A stretch of DNA of 64,000 bases from positions 2,580,395 to 2,644,394 of the forward strand of contig NZ_AP017928.1 of assembly GCF_003584645.1 (NCBI RefSeq), read 5' to 3'. The notes under the pieces are model-generated. The model had not been told where the DNA came from. It searched no databases and worked only from the letters and a program-made list of their open reading frames with translations. Source of the stretch: Methylocaldum marinum (GTDB lineage: Bacteria; Pseudomonadota; Gammaproteobacteria; Methylococcales; Methylococcaceae). Positions 52,764 to 61,796 of the stretch are shown piece after piece. The stretch's first letter is position 1; the number at the start of each line of letters is the position of its first letter. Both the position numbers and the translations under genes were made by a program.

Positions 52764-54731
52764 ATGTTGAAAGAAGCGACTGCGTTTTCAGCTCTCGATA
52801 AAGCTTTCCTCAAGCCTTATAACGAATCGCCCTTGGATAACGCCATCCGCCGAGCCAAGAAAGAACTGCTGGGATTGCAGCATCAGTCGGGCTACTGGGT
52901 GTTCGAGCTCGAAGCCGACTGCACGATTCCGGCCGAGTACATCCTGATGATGCACTACATGGACGAAATCGATGCCGCCCTCCAGGCCAAGATTGCCGAA
53001 TACCTGCGCGCTCACCAGAAGGAAGACGGCAGCTATCCGCTATTCTTCGGCGGCCCCGGCGACATCAGCTGCACCGTCAAAGCGTATTACGCCCTGAAAC
53101 TCGCCGGAGACGATATCGACGCGCCGCACATGAAAAAAGCCAGGGAATGGATTCTGTCCCGGGGCGGGGCGGCGCGCTCCAACGTTTTCACCCGCATCAT
53201 GCTGGCCATGTTCGAACAGGTTCCATGGCGCGCCGTGCCTTTCATTCCGGTGGAAATCATGCTGCTGCCGCGCTGGTTTCCGTTTCACCTGGACAAAGTG
53301 GCCTACTGGTCACGCACGGTGATGGTGCCCCTGTTCGTCCTGTGCAGCTACAAAGTAAAAGCGCGCAACCCGAGCGGAACCGGGATTCGCGAACTTTTCA
53401 CCGTCGCTCCGGAAAAAGAAAGGAATTATTTCAGTCATGTGAAGACGCCCCTCGGCAAGGCTATTTTGGCCTTGGAACGCGTAGGCCGCCTGATGGAACC
53501 GCTCATCCCGAAAACAATGCGGCGAAAGGCCACCGAGAAGGCACGCGACTGGTTCATGGCGCGACTGAACGGTGTTGACGGCTTGGGCGGCATCTTTCCG
53601 GCCATGGTCAATGCTTATGAAGCCATGGATTGCTTGGGGATTCCTCCGGAAGACGAAAACCGCCGTATCGCCAAGGAGGCCATTCAGCGCCTGCTCGTGA
53701 TCGGTGAAGACAGCGCTTATTGCCAACCCTGCGTATCGCCGATCTGGGATACCGGACTATCCAGCCTCGCCCTGCAGGAGGTCAACAAATTCGAGAAAGA
53801 CCCCCGGGTCGAGGACGCGCTGACGCGCGGACTTCGCTGGCTGGCGAGCAAGCAGCTGACCGACGAGCCCGGCGACTGGCGCGTCAACCGGCCGAACCTG
53901 GAAGGCGGCGGCTGGGCTTTCCAGTTCGAAAACACTTATTACCCGGACGTCGACGACAGTGCCGTGGTCGCGCAGGCTCTGGCTCAAGCCGAAAACGGCG
54001 AATTCGACGAAGTTCTGCGCCGCGCCACCAACTGGATCGCCGGCATGCAGTCCGATAACGGCGGGTACGGCGCATTCGACGCGAACAACACCCATTATCA
54101 TCTGAATCATATTCCGTTCGCCGACCACGGTGCCCTGCTCGACCCGCCCAGCGCCGATGTCAGCGGGCGCTGCGCGATGTTTCTGGCCAAGATGCTGGAA
54201 CAGCGCCCGGATCTCAAACCCGTGCTGGATCGTACGGTCGACTATCTCAGAAAAGAGCAGGAAGCCGACGGCTCCTGGTTCGGACGTTGGGGAACCAATT
54301 ACATTTACGGTACCTGGTCCGTGCTGGTGGGCTTCGAGGCGGCGGGGATCCCCAAGACCGATCCCAGCGTGCGGAAAGCCGTCGCCTGGCTCAAGAGCAT
54401 CCAACGCCCGGACGGCGGCTGGGGCGAGGACAACTTCACTTACCACGATGCCAGCCCGGAACGGCGCGGCCGTTTTCACACCAGCACGGCCTTCCAAACC
54501 GGGCTGGCGCTACTCGCCTTGTTGGCAGCCGGCGAAGCCGATTCGCCGGAAGCCGATGCCGGCGTCGATTACCTCGTCAGAACCCAAAATGCCGATGGTT
54601 TCTGGAAGGATGATTGCTTCACCGCGCCGGGCTTTCCGCGCGTCTTTTATCTCAAGTACCACGGCTACGACAAATTTTTCCCGCTCTGGGCACTGGCACG
54701 TTATCGCAACGAGCGCTACCGCACGGCGTGA
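52764..54731 (+). CDS. shc: Squalene-hopene cyclase
   Basis: A 655-residue enzyme cyclising squalene to hopene/hopanol, monotopic on the inner membrane. The catalytic acid motif DVDDSAVV (about 394-401) and several QW repeats (for example QHQSGYWVFELE, QKEDGSYPLFFGGPG, EQEADGSWFGRWGTNYIYGTW, QRPDGGWGEDN, QNADGFWKDDCF) are clear. GTWSVLVGFEAAGI and FPRVFYLKYHGYDKFFPLWALARYR mark the C-terminal half. The length fits bacterial SHCs. The ATG at 52764 has AGGGGA upstream; an earlier in-frame ATG at 52662 lies inside the squalene synthase gene. The TGA overlaps the GTG of hpnG. Confidence 0.96.
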   Translation: MLKEATAFSALDKAFLKPYNESPLDNAIRRAKKELLGLQHQSGYWVFELEADCTIPAEYILMMHYMDEIDAALQAKIAEYLRAHQKEDGSYPLFFGGPGDISCTVKAYYALKLAGDDIDAPHMKKAREWILSRGGAARSNVFTRIMLAMFEQVPWRAVPFIPVEIMLLPRWFPFHLDKVAYWSRTVMVPLFVLCSYKVKARNPSGTGIRELFTVAPEKERNYFSHVKTPLGKAILALERVGRLMEPLIPKTMRRKATEKARDWFMARLNGVDGLGGIFPAMVNAYEAMDCLGIPPEDENRRIAKEAIQRLLVIGEDSAYCQPCVSPIWDTGLSSLALQEVNKFEKDPRVEDALTRGLRWLASKQLTDEPGDWRVNRPNLEGGGWAFQFENTYYPDVDDSAVVAQALAQAENGEFDEVLRRATNWIAGMQSDNGGYGAFDANNTHYHLNHIPFADHGALLDPPSADVSGRCAMFLAKMLEQRPDLKPVLDRTVDYLRKEQEADGSWFGRWGTNYIYGTWSVLVGFEAAGIPKTDPSVRKAVAWLKSIQRPDGGWGEDNFTYHDASPERRGRFHTSTAFQTGLALLALLAAGEADSPEADAGVDYLVRTQNADGFWKDDCFTAPGFPRVFYLKYHGYDKFFPLWALARYRNERYRTA

Positions 54732-55453
54732 AGTCCATCGGGTTTGTCATCGCTCTGCCGGCCGAAGCGCGCACCCTTGCACGGCGCCGCGCCGGCTTCG
54801 GCGAACTGCTGGAACTGGCCGGGGGCCATCGCTTAATCGTCTCCGGCGCCGGTCCGAATCATGCGCAGAATGCCGCATCCCGATTGCTCGAACTCAAGGT
54901 CGACGCACTGGTCAGCTGGGGCTGCGCCGCGGCCCTCGATCACACCCTGAATTCAGGCGATTTAGTGCTCCCCGAACGTATTCTTGCCCCGGACGGCTGT
55001 GAACACAGCGTCTGTTTCGAATGGCACGAAAGAGTCCGCCGGCCCCTCGCCCCCGTGCTGCGGATTACAACCGGTCCTTTGCTGGGAAGCTCGAAAATCA
55101 TAGCGGGCTCGGCAGAAAAACAGGAACTTCATCTCGCCAGCGGCGCAGTCGCGGTCGACATGGAAAGCGCTTCGGTCGCTTCGGTCGCCAAGGACGGCGG
55201 CTTGCCCTTTCTGGCGGTTCGGGCCGTAGCCGACCCGGCGCGCATGAGCCTTCCGGCCTCGGTGACCGTCGCCGTGGATGAGCGCGGCGACGTCAAACTT
55301 CCGAAACTGCTGGGGCATGCCTTGGCCAACCCCGCCGATTTCATTACTCTGGCCCGGTTGGGAAAGGCTTTTTACGCAGCCACTAGCACGCTGCGCCGAA
55401 CCGCTTTGGTCTTGGGAACCGCGCTGTCTCTTAAGCCGTCCGCCGACGGTTAA
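54728..55453 (+). CDS. hpnG: Hopanoid-associated nucleosidase/phosphorylase HpnG
   Basis: A 241-residue member of the purine nucleoside phosphorylase/MTA-SAH nucleosidase superfamily, which removes adenine from adenosylhopane to give ribosylhopane (or its phosphate). It starts GFVIALPAEARTL. VSGAGPNHAQNAASRLLELKVDALVSWGCAAALD, the motif VDMESASVASVAKDGGLPFLAVRAVADPA (substrate-binding M-E-S) and a helical tail follow. The start is a GTG at 54728 whose last two bases begin the shc TGA (GTGA overlap), so it is translated in coupling with shc. Neighbours shc and hpnN confirm the hopanoid role. Confidence 0.9.
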   Translation: MKSIGFVIALPAEARTLARRRAGFGELLELAGGHRLIVSGAGPNHAQNAASRLLELKVDALVSWGCAAALDHTLNSGDLVLPERILAPDGCEHSVCFEWHERVRRPLAPVLRITTGPLLGSSKIIAGSAEKQELHLASGAVAVDMESASVASVAKDGGLPFLAVRAVADPARMSLPASVTVAVDERGDVKLPKLLGHALANPADFITLARLGKAFYAATSTLRRTALVLGTALSLKPSADG

Positions 55454-55473
55454 TTCTCAGAATCACAATACCG

Positions 55474-58104
55474 ATGAGCAGAACCGCCGAGCACCTTTTC
55501 ATTCGCTTCATGCATTGGTGGGAAGAAAATTTCCTCAACCGACCGTGGCTGGTTACCCTGCTGTTCCTGATCGCTTCCGGGTTTACCCTCCAGTACACCA
55601 TGGAGAACCTGAAGTTCGATACCAACACTGCGGACATGATTTCGACGGAGCTGCCGTTCCAGCAGAACCGTATCAAGCTTGAAAAGGCATTCCCTCAGGA
55701 CGTCAGCACCGTCATTCTCCTGGTCGAAGGCAAAACGCCGGAAGAAACAGCCGATGCGGTCAAGCGGATCGGCGAGAAGCTCAGACAGAATACGACCGAC
55801 ATCAAATCGGTCCATATTCCCGATGAAGGCGAATTTTTCGCTCGCAACGGGTTGTTATATCTGGATCTGAATGAACTGGAGGATTTATCGGCCCAACTCG
55901 CCAATGCCCAGCCTTTCATCGGGCGGATCTCGGAAAACAACAGCCTCGGCGGCCTCCTCGATATCCTGGGCGAAGCCTTGAAGGCGTCGGATCAGGGCTT
56001 CGAAATCCAGCTCGATCCTTTGCTCGAGAAAGTTCGCGAGGCAATCGTTGCGGTTAGCGAAGGCAAACCCTACCAGCTTTCCTGGCAGCAACTGATGCTC
56101 ACGCGAGACGAGGGCCTCGGCGTCACCAAACGGTTCATTACGATCACGCCCATTCTCGATTTCGACCAGCTGCTACCCGCCGAAAAATCGATCGCGGCCA
56201 TCGACAAAATCGTCGCGGAGGTATTGCAGGGCGATCTTGCCGACGTCAGCGTCCGCAAGACCGGCGAAGTCGTGCTGGAACACGAAGAAATGCAAACCGT
56301 GGGCGCGGGCGTTTCGATCGCCAGCGTGGCGTCCCTGATTCTCGTCTCCCTTACGCTTTGGGTGGCTTACCGTTCCTTCAAGCTGATGGTCGCCACTTTC
56401 GTGGCGCTGACCGTGGGGCTGATATTCTCGCTTGGATTCGCGACCGTCGCGATCGGCCAACTCAACCTGATCTCCATCGGCTTCGCGGTTCTGTTCATCG
56501 GCATGGGCGATGCCTATTCGTCCCATTTCTGCCTGCGCTATCGGGAACTGGTCTTGCGCGGCGCATCCCAGCGCGAAGCCCTGCGGGAAACCCTGACCTC
56601 CACCGGTTCTTCTCTCGTTCTCTGCGCCTTCACCGCGGCAACCGGCCTATATGCCTTCATCCCCACCAACTACTCGGGAGTCGCGGAACTCGGCATTATC
56701 GCGGGCACCAGTATGTTCATCGCGCTGGCGACGACTTTCACGATATTGCCGGCCCTGCTGAACATCATGCCCTTGAAGCCGCCGCGCCGGACGCAAAAGG
56801 AGAAGGATGACTCGTCGTTCCTGAGCTCGAACTGGCCGCTCCGGTATGCGCGGCCGATCCGCAAGATAACCGTCGTTCTCGGCGTGATCGCCGTGGGTCT
56901 GCTATGCAACGTCACCGTGGACTTCAATCCGATCAATTTGCGCGATCCCAATACGGAATCGGTCAAGACCTTCAAGTATCTGCTGCAGTTCGAAGACACA
57001 TCCCCATTGACTTTGGCCTCCTTGGCAAAAAGCGAAGCCGAGGTCAAAGCCAAGAAATCCGAGTTCGAGGACCTGACAACGGTCGACAAGGTCGTCAGCA
57101 TTTTCGATTTCATCCCCGAAAACCAAGACGAAAAGCTGGCCGTGATCAGTGATTTGTCGCTCATCATGGGTCCCCAACTCGAGACCTTTCCCCCTCCCGC
57201 TCGCGGGAATGTTGAGCCAGAGACCATCGGAACGTTCCATCAAGTGCTCAAGGAGCGTGCCGCCGGCGGTCAGAACGGAGTGATCAAAGCCCTGGACGAA
57301 GCCTTGACGCAGCTGCAAGACCGTCTCGAAAGCGCCGATCAAACCACGCGCCAGGCGATGCTCTCCCGGCTTCAGGACAGCGTTTTGGGTCCGCTCCCGG
57401 CGACCATCGCCAATCTTCGGGATAGTCTGCAGGCCGGACCAATTTCCATGGAGACTCTGCCTCCCGATTTGAAAAGCCGCTGGGTCGGTGCCGACGGTCT
57501 GTACCGCTTGCAGATCTTCCCGAACAAGGACTTGAACGATCTCGATAACTTGCGCGAATTCATCCTCGAAGCGCAAAAGGTCGACAAAGACGTGACCGAC
57601 GTGCCGGTGGCCTATCTGGAATCCATGAACGAAGCGATTAACGCCTTTCAGCAGGCGTTCGGTATCGCTTTCATCGCCACCACGGTCTTGCTGCTGCTGA
57701 TCGTCCGGAATCTCAAGGACACCTTGCTGGTATTGCTGCCGCTGCTGCTGGCATCCCTGTTCACTGCCGCCTCGACGGTGCTGTTCGATATTCCCTTCAA
57801 CTTCGCCAATATCATCGCCCTGCCCCTGCTGTTCGGTCTCGGGGTCGACAACGGCATACACATGGCCCACCGCCTGCATTATCTAAAATCGAACGACGAA
57901 AACTTGCTCAGCACCAGCGAAGCGCAAGGTATTTTCTACGGCTCGCTGACCACCGTGTTCAGCTTCGCCAGCCTGGCCTTTACGACTCATCAGGGCACCG
58001 CCAGCATGGGCATGATCCTGACCATCGGCCTCATGCTCACCCTGGTCTGCGCCATGGTCGTACTGCCCGCTTTCAGTACGTTGAGGATCTCCCACAGGCG
58101 TTGA
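55474..58104 (+). CDS. hpnN: Hopanoid transporter HpnN (RND/MMPL family)
   Basis: An 876-residue RND-type inner-membrane protein with the classic doubled layout. Helix 1 (WLVTLLFLIASGFTLQY), a large periplasmic loop (about 45-260), and helices 2-6 (SIASVASLILVSLTLWVAYRSFKLM through LATTFTILPALLNIMPL) make the first half. A seventh helix near 465, a second periplasmic loop (about 480-720) and a second helix group (FGIAFIATTVLLLLIVRNLKDTLLVLLPLLLASLF onward) make the second. FIGMGDAYSSHF and FGLGVDNGIHMAHRL are the GxGxD-like repeats of MMPL proteins. In Rhodopseudomonas and Burkholderia HpnN moves hopanoids to the outer membrane. It lies 21 bases after hpnG in the same operon. Confidence 0.93.
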   Translation: MSRTAEHLFIRFMHWWEENFLNRPWLVTLLFLIASGFTLQYTMENLKFDTNTADMISTELPFQQNRIKLEKAFPQDVSTVILLVEGKTPEETADAVKRIGEKLRQNTTDIKSVHIPDEGEFFARNGLLYLDLNELEDLSAQLANAQPFIGRISENNSLGGLLDILGEALKASDQGFEIQLDPLLEKVREAIVAVSEGKPYQLSWQQLMLTRDEGLGVTKRFITITPILDFDQLLPAEKSIAAIDKIVAEVLQGDLADVSVRKTGEVVLEHEEMQTVGAGVSIASVASLILVSLTLWVAYRSFKLMVATFVALTVGLIFSLGFATVAIGQLNLISIGFAVLFIGMGDAYSSHFCLRYRELVLRGASQREALRETLTSTGSSLVLCAFTAATGLYAFIPTNYSGVAELGIIAGTSMFIALATTFTILPALLNIMPLKPPRRTQKEKDDSSFLSSNWPLRYARPIRKITVVLGVIAVGLLCNVTVDFNPINLRDPNTESVKTFKYLLQFEDTSPLTLASLAKSEAEVKAKKSEFEDLTTVDKVVSIFDFIPENQDEKLAVISDLSLIMGPQLETFPPPARGNVEPETIGTFHQVLKERAAGGQNGVIKALDEALTQLQDRLESADQTTRQAMLSRLQDSVLGPLPATIANLRDSLQAGPISMETLPPDLKSRWVGADGLYRLQIFPNKDLNDLDNLREFILEAQKVDKDVTDVPVAYLESMNEAINAFQQAFGIAFIATTVLLLLIVRNLKDTLLVLLPLLLASLFTAASTVLFDIPFNFANIIALPLLFGLGVDNGIHMAHRLHYLKSNDENLLSTSEAQGIFYGSLTTVFSFASLAFTTHQGTASMGMILTIGLMLTLVCAMVVLPAFSTLRISHRR

Positions 58105-58155
58105 TCCGTGTAAAATTCGAGCGTCTTTTCAGCCCCCATTCATTCCGAGGTTTTG

Positions 58156-59544
58156 ATGTCCACCTACATAGCGGATTTGCTGGCCACCCATCGCGGCAAG
58201 AACTTCGAGCTGCACGAAGATTACCTGAATACCCAAATGGTCCGGGTGCTCAAGGCCATCGGCTATGACCGCATCTACACGAAAGCCCGAGGCCCTTATC
58301 TCTACGACGACCAGGACAATGAATACCTGGATCTCCTGAGCGGCTTCGGCGTTTTTGCCCTGGGCCGTAATCATCCCGTGATCATTCAAGCCTTGCAGGA
58401 CGTACTGCAAAGCGAACTGCCCGATATGGTGCAGATGGACGTGTCCCTCCTGAGCGGGCTTCTCGCCGAACAGATTCTGAAGCGCTGCCCCGACAATCTC
58501 AGCAAGATGTTCTTTTGCAACTCGGGCGCGGAAGCCGTCGAGGCAGCGATCAAGTTCAGCCGCTATTCGACCAAGCGGGAAAAGATCGTGTACTGCGACC
58601 ATGGCTTTCACGGCCTGACAATGGGCGCGCTTTCCCTCAACGGCGAAAAGATTTTCCGCGAAGGGTTCGGCCCCTTGTTGCCGGAATGCGTCGCGGTCCC
58701 GTTCAATGACATCGAGGCCCTGGACAGAGCCCTACGCAGCAGGGATGTCGCGGCTTTCATCGTTGAACCGATCCAGGGGAAAGGCGTCAACCTTCCGAAC
58801 GACGACTACCTGCCGGAAGCCGCTCGCCTGTGCGCCAAATACGGAACCCTATTCGTTGCCGACGAGATTCAGACCGGCATCGGCCGCACCGGCAAGTTCT
58901 GGGCTATCGAACACTGGGGCGTCAAGCCCGACATGATTCTGATGGCCAAAGCCCTGTCCGGCGGATTTATCCCGGTGGGCGCGGTGGCGATGACCAAAAC
59001 CGTGATGGATGCCGTCTTCAGCCGCATGGACCGTGCCGTGGTTCACGGTTCGACTTTCTCCAAGAACAATATGGCAATGGCGGCAGGACTGGCTACACTC
59101 AAAGTCATCGATGACGAAAACTTGTTGCAAAACGCCGCACGTCTCGGGGAGGAACTTCTCGCCGGAATGCAAGGCCTGGTGGACAAATACGAGTTATTCC
59201 AGGAAGTCCGCGGCAAGGGGCTGATGATCGCTCTCGAGTTCGGCTCGCCCAAGAGCTTCTCCCTAAAGGCTGCCTGGAACCTGCTGGAAACCGCCAATAA
59301 AGGCCTGTTCAGCCAGATGATCACGATTCCGCTGTTCAAGAACCATCGCATCTTGAGCCAAGTCGCCGGGCACGGCATGAACGTGGTGAAATTCCTTCCG
59401 CCCCTGGTCATCGACGAAAAAGACAAGCACTGGATTCTCTCCGCTCTCGACGACGTCATCGCCGATTGCCACAAGGTTCCGGGCGCCATCTGGGACCTTG
59501 GGAAAAATCTCACCAGTCACGCCCTGAAGTCCAAGGCGGGTTGA
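58156..59544 (+). CDS. hpnO: Class-III aminotransferase HpnO (aminobacteriohopanetriol synthesis)
   Basis: A 462-residue PLP enzyme. The fold-type I motifs are FFCNSGAEAVEAAIKFSRYST (phosphate-binding GAE, near 119), DHGFHGLTMGALSLNG, FIVEPIQGKG (near 206), LFVADEIQTGIGRTGKFWAIEHWGVKPDMILMAKALSGGFIPVGAV (PLP-binding Lys within MAKALSGG, near 265), and VHGSTFSKNNMAMAAGLATL. The N-terminal extension (STYIADLLATHRGKNFELHEDYLN) resembles hopanoid-linked members. It transfers an amino group to the ribosylhopane-derived aldehyde. The context next to hpnN supports HpnO over the related ornithine aminotransferase. The ATG at 58156 has GAGG before it; a TTG immediately ahead is ignored. Confidence 0.87.
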   Translation: MSTYIADLLATHRGKNFELHEDYLNTQMVRVLKAIGYDRIYTKARGPYLYDDQDNEYLDLLSGFGVFALGRNHPVIIQALQDVLQSELPDMVQMDVSLLSGLLAEQILKRCPDNLSKMFFCNSGAEAVEAAIKFSRYSTKREKIVYCDHGFHGLTMGALSLNGEKIFREGFGPLLPECVAVPFNDIEALDRALRSRDVAAFIVEPIQGKGVNLPNDDYLPEAARLCAKYGTLFVADEIQTGIGRTGKFWAIEHWGVKPDMILMAKALSGGFIPVGAVAMTKTVMDAVFSRMDRAVVHGSTFSKNNMAMAAGLATLKVIDDENLLQNAARLGEELLAGMQGLVDKYELFQEVRGKGLMIALEFGSPKSFSLKAAWNLLETANKGLFSQMITIPLFKNHRILSQVAGHGMNVVKFLPPLVIDEKDKHWILSALDDVIADCHKVPGAIWDLGKNLTSHALKSKAG

Positions 59545-59578
59545 TTTTCCTCATTCAACGACCGAAATCGGCATTACC

Positions 59579-59968
59579 ATGCACCACTCCATCGTATCCC
59601 GCAGCAACAGACTCTTTGTCCTGCTGTTTTTCATCTGCTTGTTTTTCGCTTACGGCGAACGGCTTTGGGCGCACGCCGTCGTAACCGAATCCTCCCTGAC
59701 CCAAAATCCGATCCAGCCGAATCATGCGACGACGGTAGTCCTCTTCTTTAATTCCAATGTGGAGCTGCCCTTGTCCCGGGTGTTTCTGGTCAGCAAAGGC
59801 GATGTCTATCACCCGGTGGAAATCGCCAAAGGCAAGAAACCGGGCGAGATGCGGATTCACGTTCCGGCACTGACGCCGGGAGAATACGCCCTGAAATACA
59901 AGGTCTTCGCCGCAGACGGACACTTCACCGAAAGTGTCATTCGTTTCCAAGTCTCTGACCCGCGGTGA
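59579..59968 (+). CDS. copC: CopC domain protein
   Basis: A 129-residue periplasmic copper-binding protein. The signal peptide is about 1-31, ending ERLWA. The mature N-terminus starts at HAVVTES, the N-terminal His of the Cu(II) site being a CopC hallmark, and the domain continues SLTQNPIQPNHATTVVLFFNSNVELPLSRVFLVSKGD...GEYALKYKVFAADGHFTESVIRF, including the DGHFTE segment with the second Cu ligand. It is probably periplasmic and hands copper to CopD in the next gene, six bases later. Copper import matters here because particulate methane monooxygenase is a copper enzyme in methanotrophs; the link is inference. Confidence 0.9.
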   Translation: MHHSIVSRSNRLFVLLFFICLFFAYGERLWAHAVVTESSLTQNPIQPNHATTVVLFFNSNVELPLSRVFLVSKGDVYHPVEIAKGKKPGEMRIHVPALTPGEYALKYKVFAADGHFTESVIRFQVSDPR

Positions 59969-59974
59969 CCTTAT

Positions 59975-61630
59975 ATGTACATGCAAGGTTTGGCCAATTT
60001 CATCGATGACTTCCTCGGCGGGCTGATTCTGATCAGCTACGCCCTGGTCGTCGGCAGCATGCTCTGGAGCGCTTTTATCCTGAAGATCTGGTCGCCCGGA
60101 TTCAGCGCCCACGAGTCCGTGGTCCGGAGAGGCGTAAGCCTGCTGCGCGCCGGCGCCGTCGCCCTCGCGGTAACCCAGGGACTCAAACTGATCATCAAGG
60201 CGGTGGTTCTGGCATCGGTTCTGGGCGAGTTTCCAGCCGATGCTTACTACGGTACGGTTCAGTTCCAGGCCGGCCTGATCCGCTTCCTGTTGTCCCTGGG
60301 TCTGATCTACATCGCCAGCCAGTTGCTTCGGACGCCGGATCAACGGTTTTCATGGAATCTCGCCGCGCTTTTAATGATTCCCATGGTGATTTCCGGCGCC
60401 TGGCTGGTGCATGGCGTGGGCCGTTTCGAAAACCGGGAGCAACTCATGGTCATGACCGTGCTCCACCAGTTTGCCGCGGCGGTATGGTTCGGGGGCGTCG
60501 CGCAACTCTTGTCGCTCTGGCACATGAGCCGTCAATCCCACGAAGCGAAAGCGCTCTGGCCCATCGCCATCACCCGCTTCGGGTTTCTCGGCGTCAGTTC
60601 CGTCGTCGTGCTCCTGTTGACGGGGCTCCCGCTGGCCTGGACTTACGTCGGCAGCTGGGACGGTCTTTTCGGCACCGGTTACGGTAGCTTGGTGCTTACC
60701 AAGGCCATACTCCTCGCGGTCGCTCTCGGCTTTGCCTACCTGAATCATCAAGCTGGCCAGCTGTGGTTGAAACAACACCGGTCCGAGACCTTGGATCAAA
60801 AGGTTCCGCATTACATCGAGGCCGAAAGCTTCATCCTGGTAGGGGTGCTATTTCTAGCCGCCACCTTGTCGTCGCAGCCGCCTTCGGTAGATATTGATGA
60901 ACTGTCCGCCACCGTATCCGAGGTCGCCGAGATGTTCGCTCCGCGCATGCCGCGCCTGACCTCGCCCAGCCACGAACAGCTCCTGGCCGGAGAACCGGGA
61001 CGCGTGGCGGTAGTGGACAAGATTCCGTCGCCCGCGGCCACGGAATGGTCGGATTACAATCACAACGTTTCCGGCCTTTTCCTGTCGCTCATGGGACTCA
61101 CCGCCATGCTTTCCTACAACAGGCGATTGCGCTGGGCCAGATATTGGCCGGTGGGCTTCATAGGACTCAGCATTTTCCTGTTCTTTCGAAGCGATGCCGA
61201 GACTTGGCCCTTGGGTCCGATCGGTTTTTGGGAAAGCACGTTCGGCAATGGCGAAGTGTTTCAGCACCGCATTGCCACCCTACTGGCTTTCGTCCTGGGC
61301 GTACTCGAGATGCGCGCCCGCACCAACCGAGAAGCCGACCGATTGCGTTATCTCTTCCCGATTTTGTGCGCGTTCGGCGGAATCCTGCTGCTCACCCACG
61401 CCCACGCCGAATTCGAGCTAAAAAGCGAATACCTGATTCAGTCGACGCACACCGCCATGGGACTGCTGGCCGTCATCATGGCAAGCGGGCGCTGGCTGGA
61501 ACTCCGTTTGGCGGATACCGGCGAAAGCTACCATGGACTTTTGGAGGGAAGAATCGCCGGCTTTGTATCCATTCTGGCGATGTTTCTGATCGGTCTCATC
61601 TTGCTGGTCTATCGGGAGCCGCTGTTCTAG
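59975..61630 (+). CDS. copD: CopD family copper-transport membrane protein
   Basis: A 551-residue inner-membrane protein with a series of hydrophobic helices. Its CopD-like part spans about 1-290: ISYALVVGSMLWSAFIL, MVMTVLHQFAAAVWFGGVAQLLSLW with His/Trp residues, GFLGVSSVVVLLLTGLPLAWTYVGSWDGLFGTGYGSLVLTKAILLAVALGFAYLNHQAG. This is the usual CopD domain. A C-terminal region of about 230 residues has further helices and several His (LLTHAHAEFELKSEYLIQSTHTAMG), more than plain CopD, so it is a fusion or extended form. With CopC it likely imports Cu into the cytoplasm. The ATG at 59975 is six bases after the copC stop. Confidence 0.85.
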   Translation: MYMQGLANFIDDFLGGLILISYALVVGSMLWSAFILKIWSPGFSAHESVVRRGVSLLRAGAVALAVTQGLKLIIKAVVLASVLGEFPADAYYGTVQFQAGLIRFLLSLGLIYIASQLLRTPDQRFSWNLAALLMIPMVISGAWLVHGVGRFENREQLMVMTVLHQFAAAVWFGGVAQLLSLWHMSRQSHEAKALWPIAITRFGFLGVSSVVVLLLTGLPLAWTYVGSWDGLFGTGYGSLVLTKAILLAVALGFAYLNHQAGQLWLKQHRSETLDQKVPHYIEAESFILVGVLFLAATLSSQPPSVDIDELSATVSEVAEMFAPRMPRLTSPSHEQLLAGEPGRVAVVDKIPSPAATEWSDYNHNVSGLFLSLMGLTAMLSYNRRLRWARYWPVGFIGLSIFLFFRSDAETWPLGPIGFWESTFGNGEVFQHRIATLLAFVLGVLEMRARTNREADRLRYLFPILCAFGGILLLTHAHAEFELKSEYLIQSTHTAMGLLAVIMASGRWLELRLADTGESYHGLLEGRIAGFVSILAMFLIGLILLVYREPLF

Positions 61631-61692
61631 GTTCGAACCGATATGAATGGGAAAGCCCGAATCAAGCTCGTTGAGCCGCGTTCGGTATGAAT

Positions 61693-61727
61693 AAAAATGC
61701 CCGTCACGACGAGTGACGGGCATTTTT
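61693..61727. terminator. Bidirectional intrinsic terminator between copD and hpnM
   Basis: A perfect 15-bp stem (61693-61707 with 61713-61727, AAAAATGCCCGTCAC and its complement) around a five-base loop, with A-run on one side and T-run on the other. It can terminate copD rightward and hpnM leftward. It lies 63 bases after copD and 70 bases before the end of hpnM. Confidence 0.95.
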
Positions 61728-61796
61728 GTCGGGAGCTGAAATTCAAAGACAGATCGTGCAAGCGAGAAGCATCCTTGCCGCGAATATCACGGAGTC

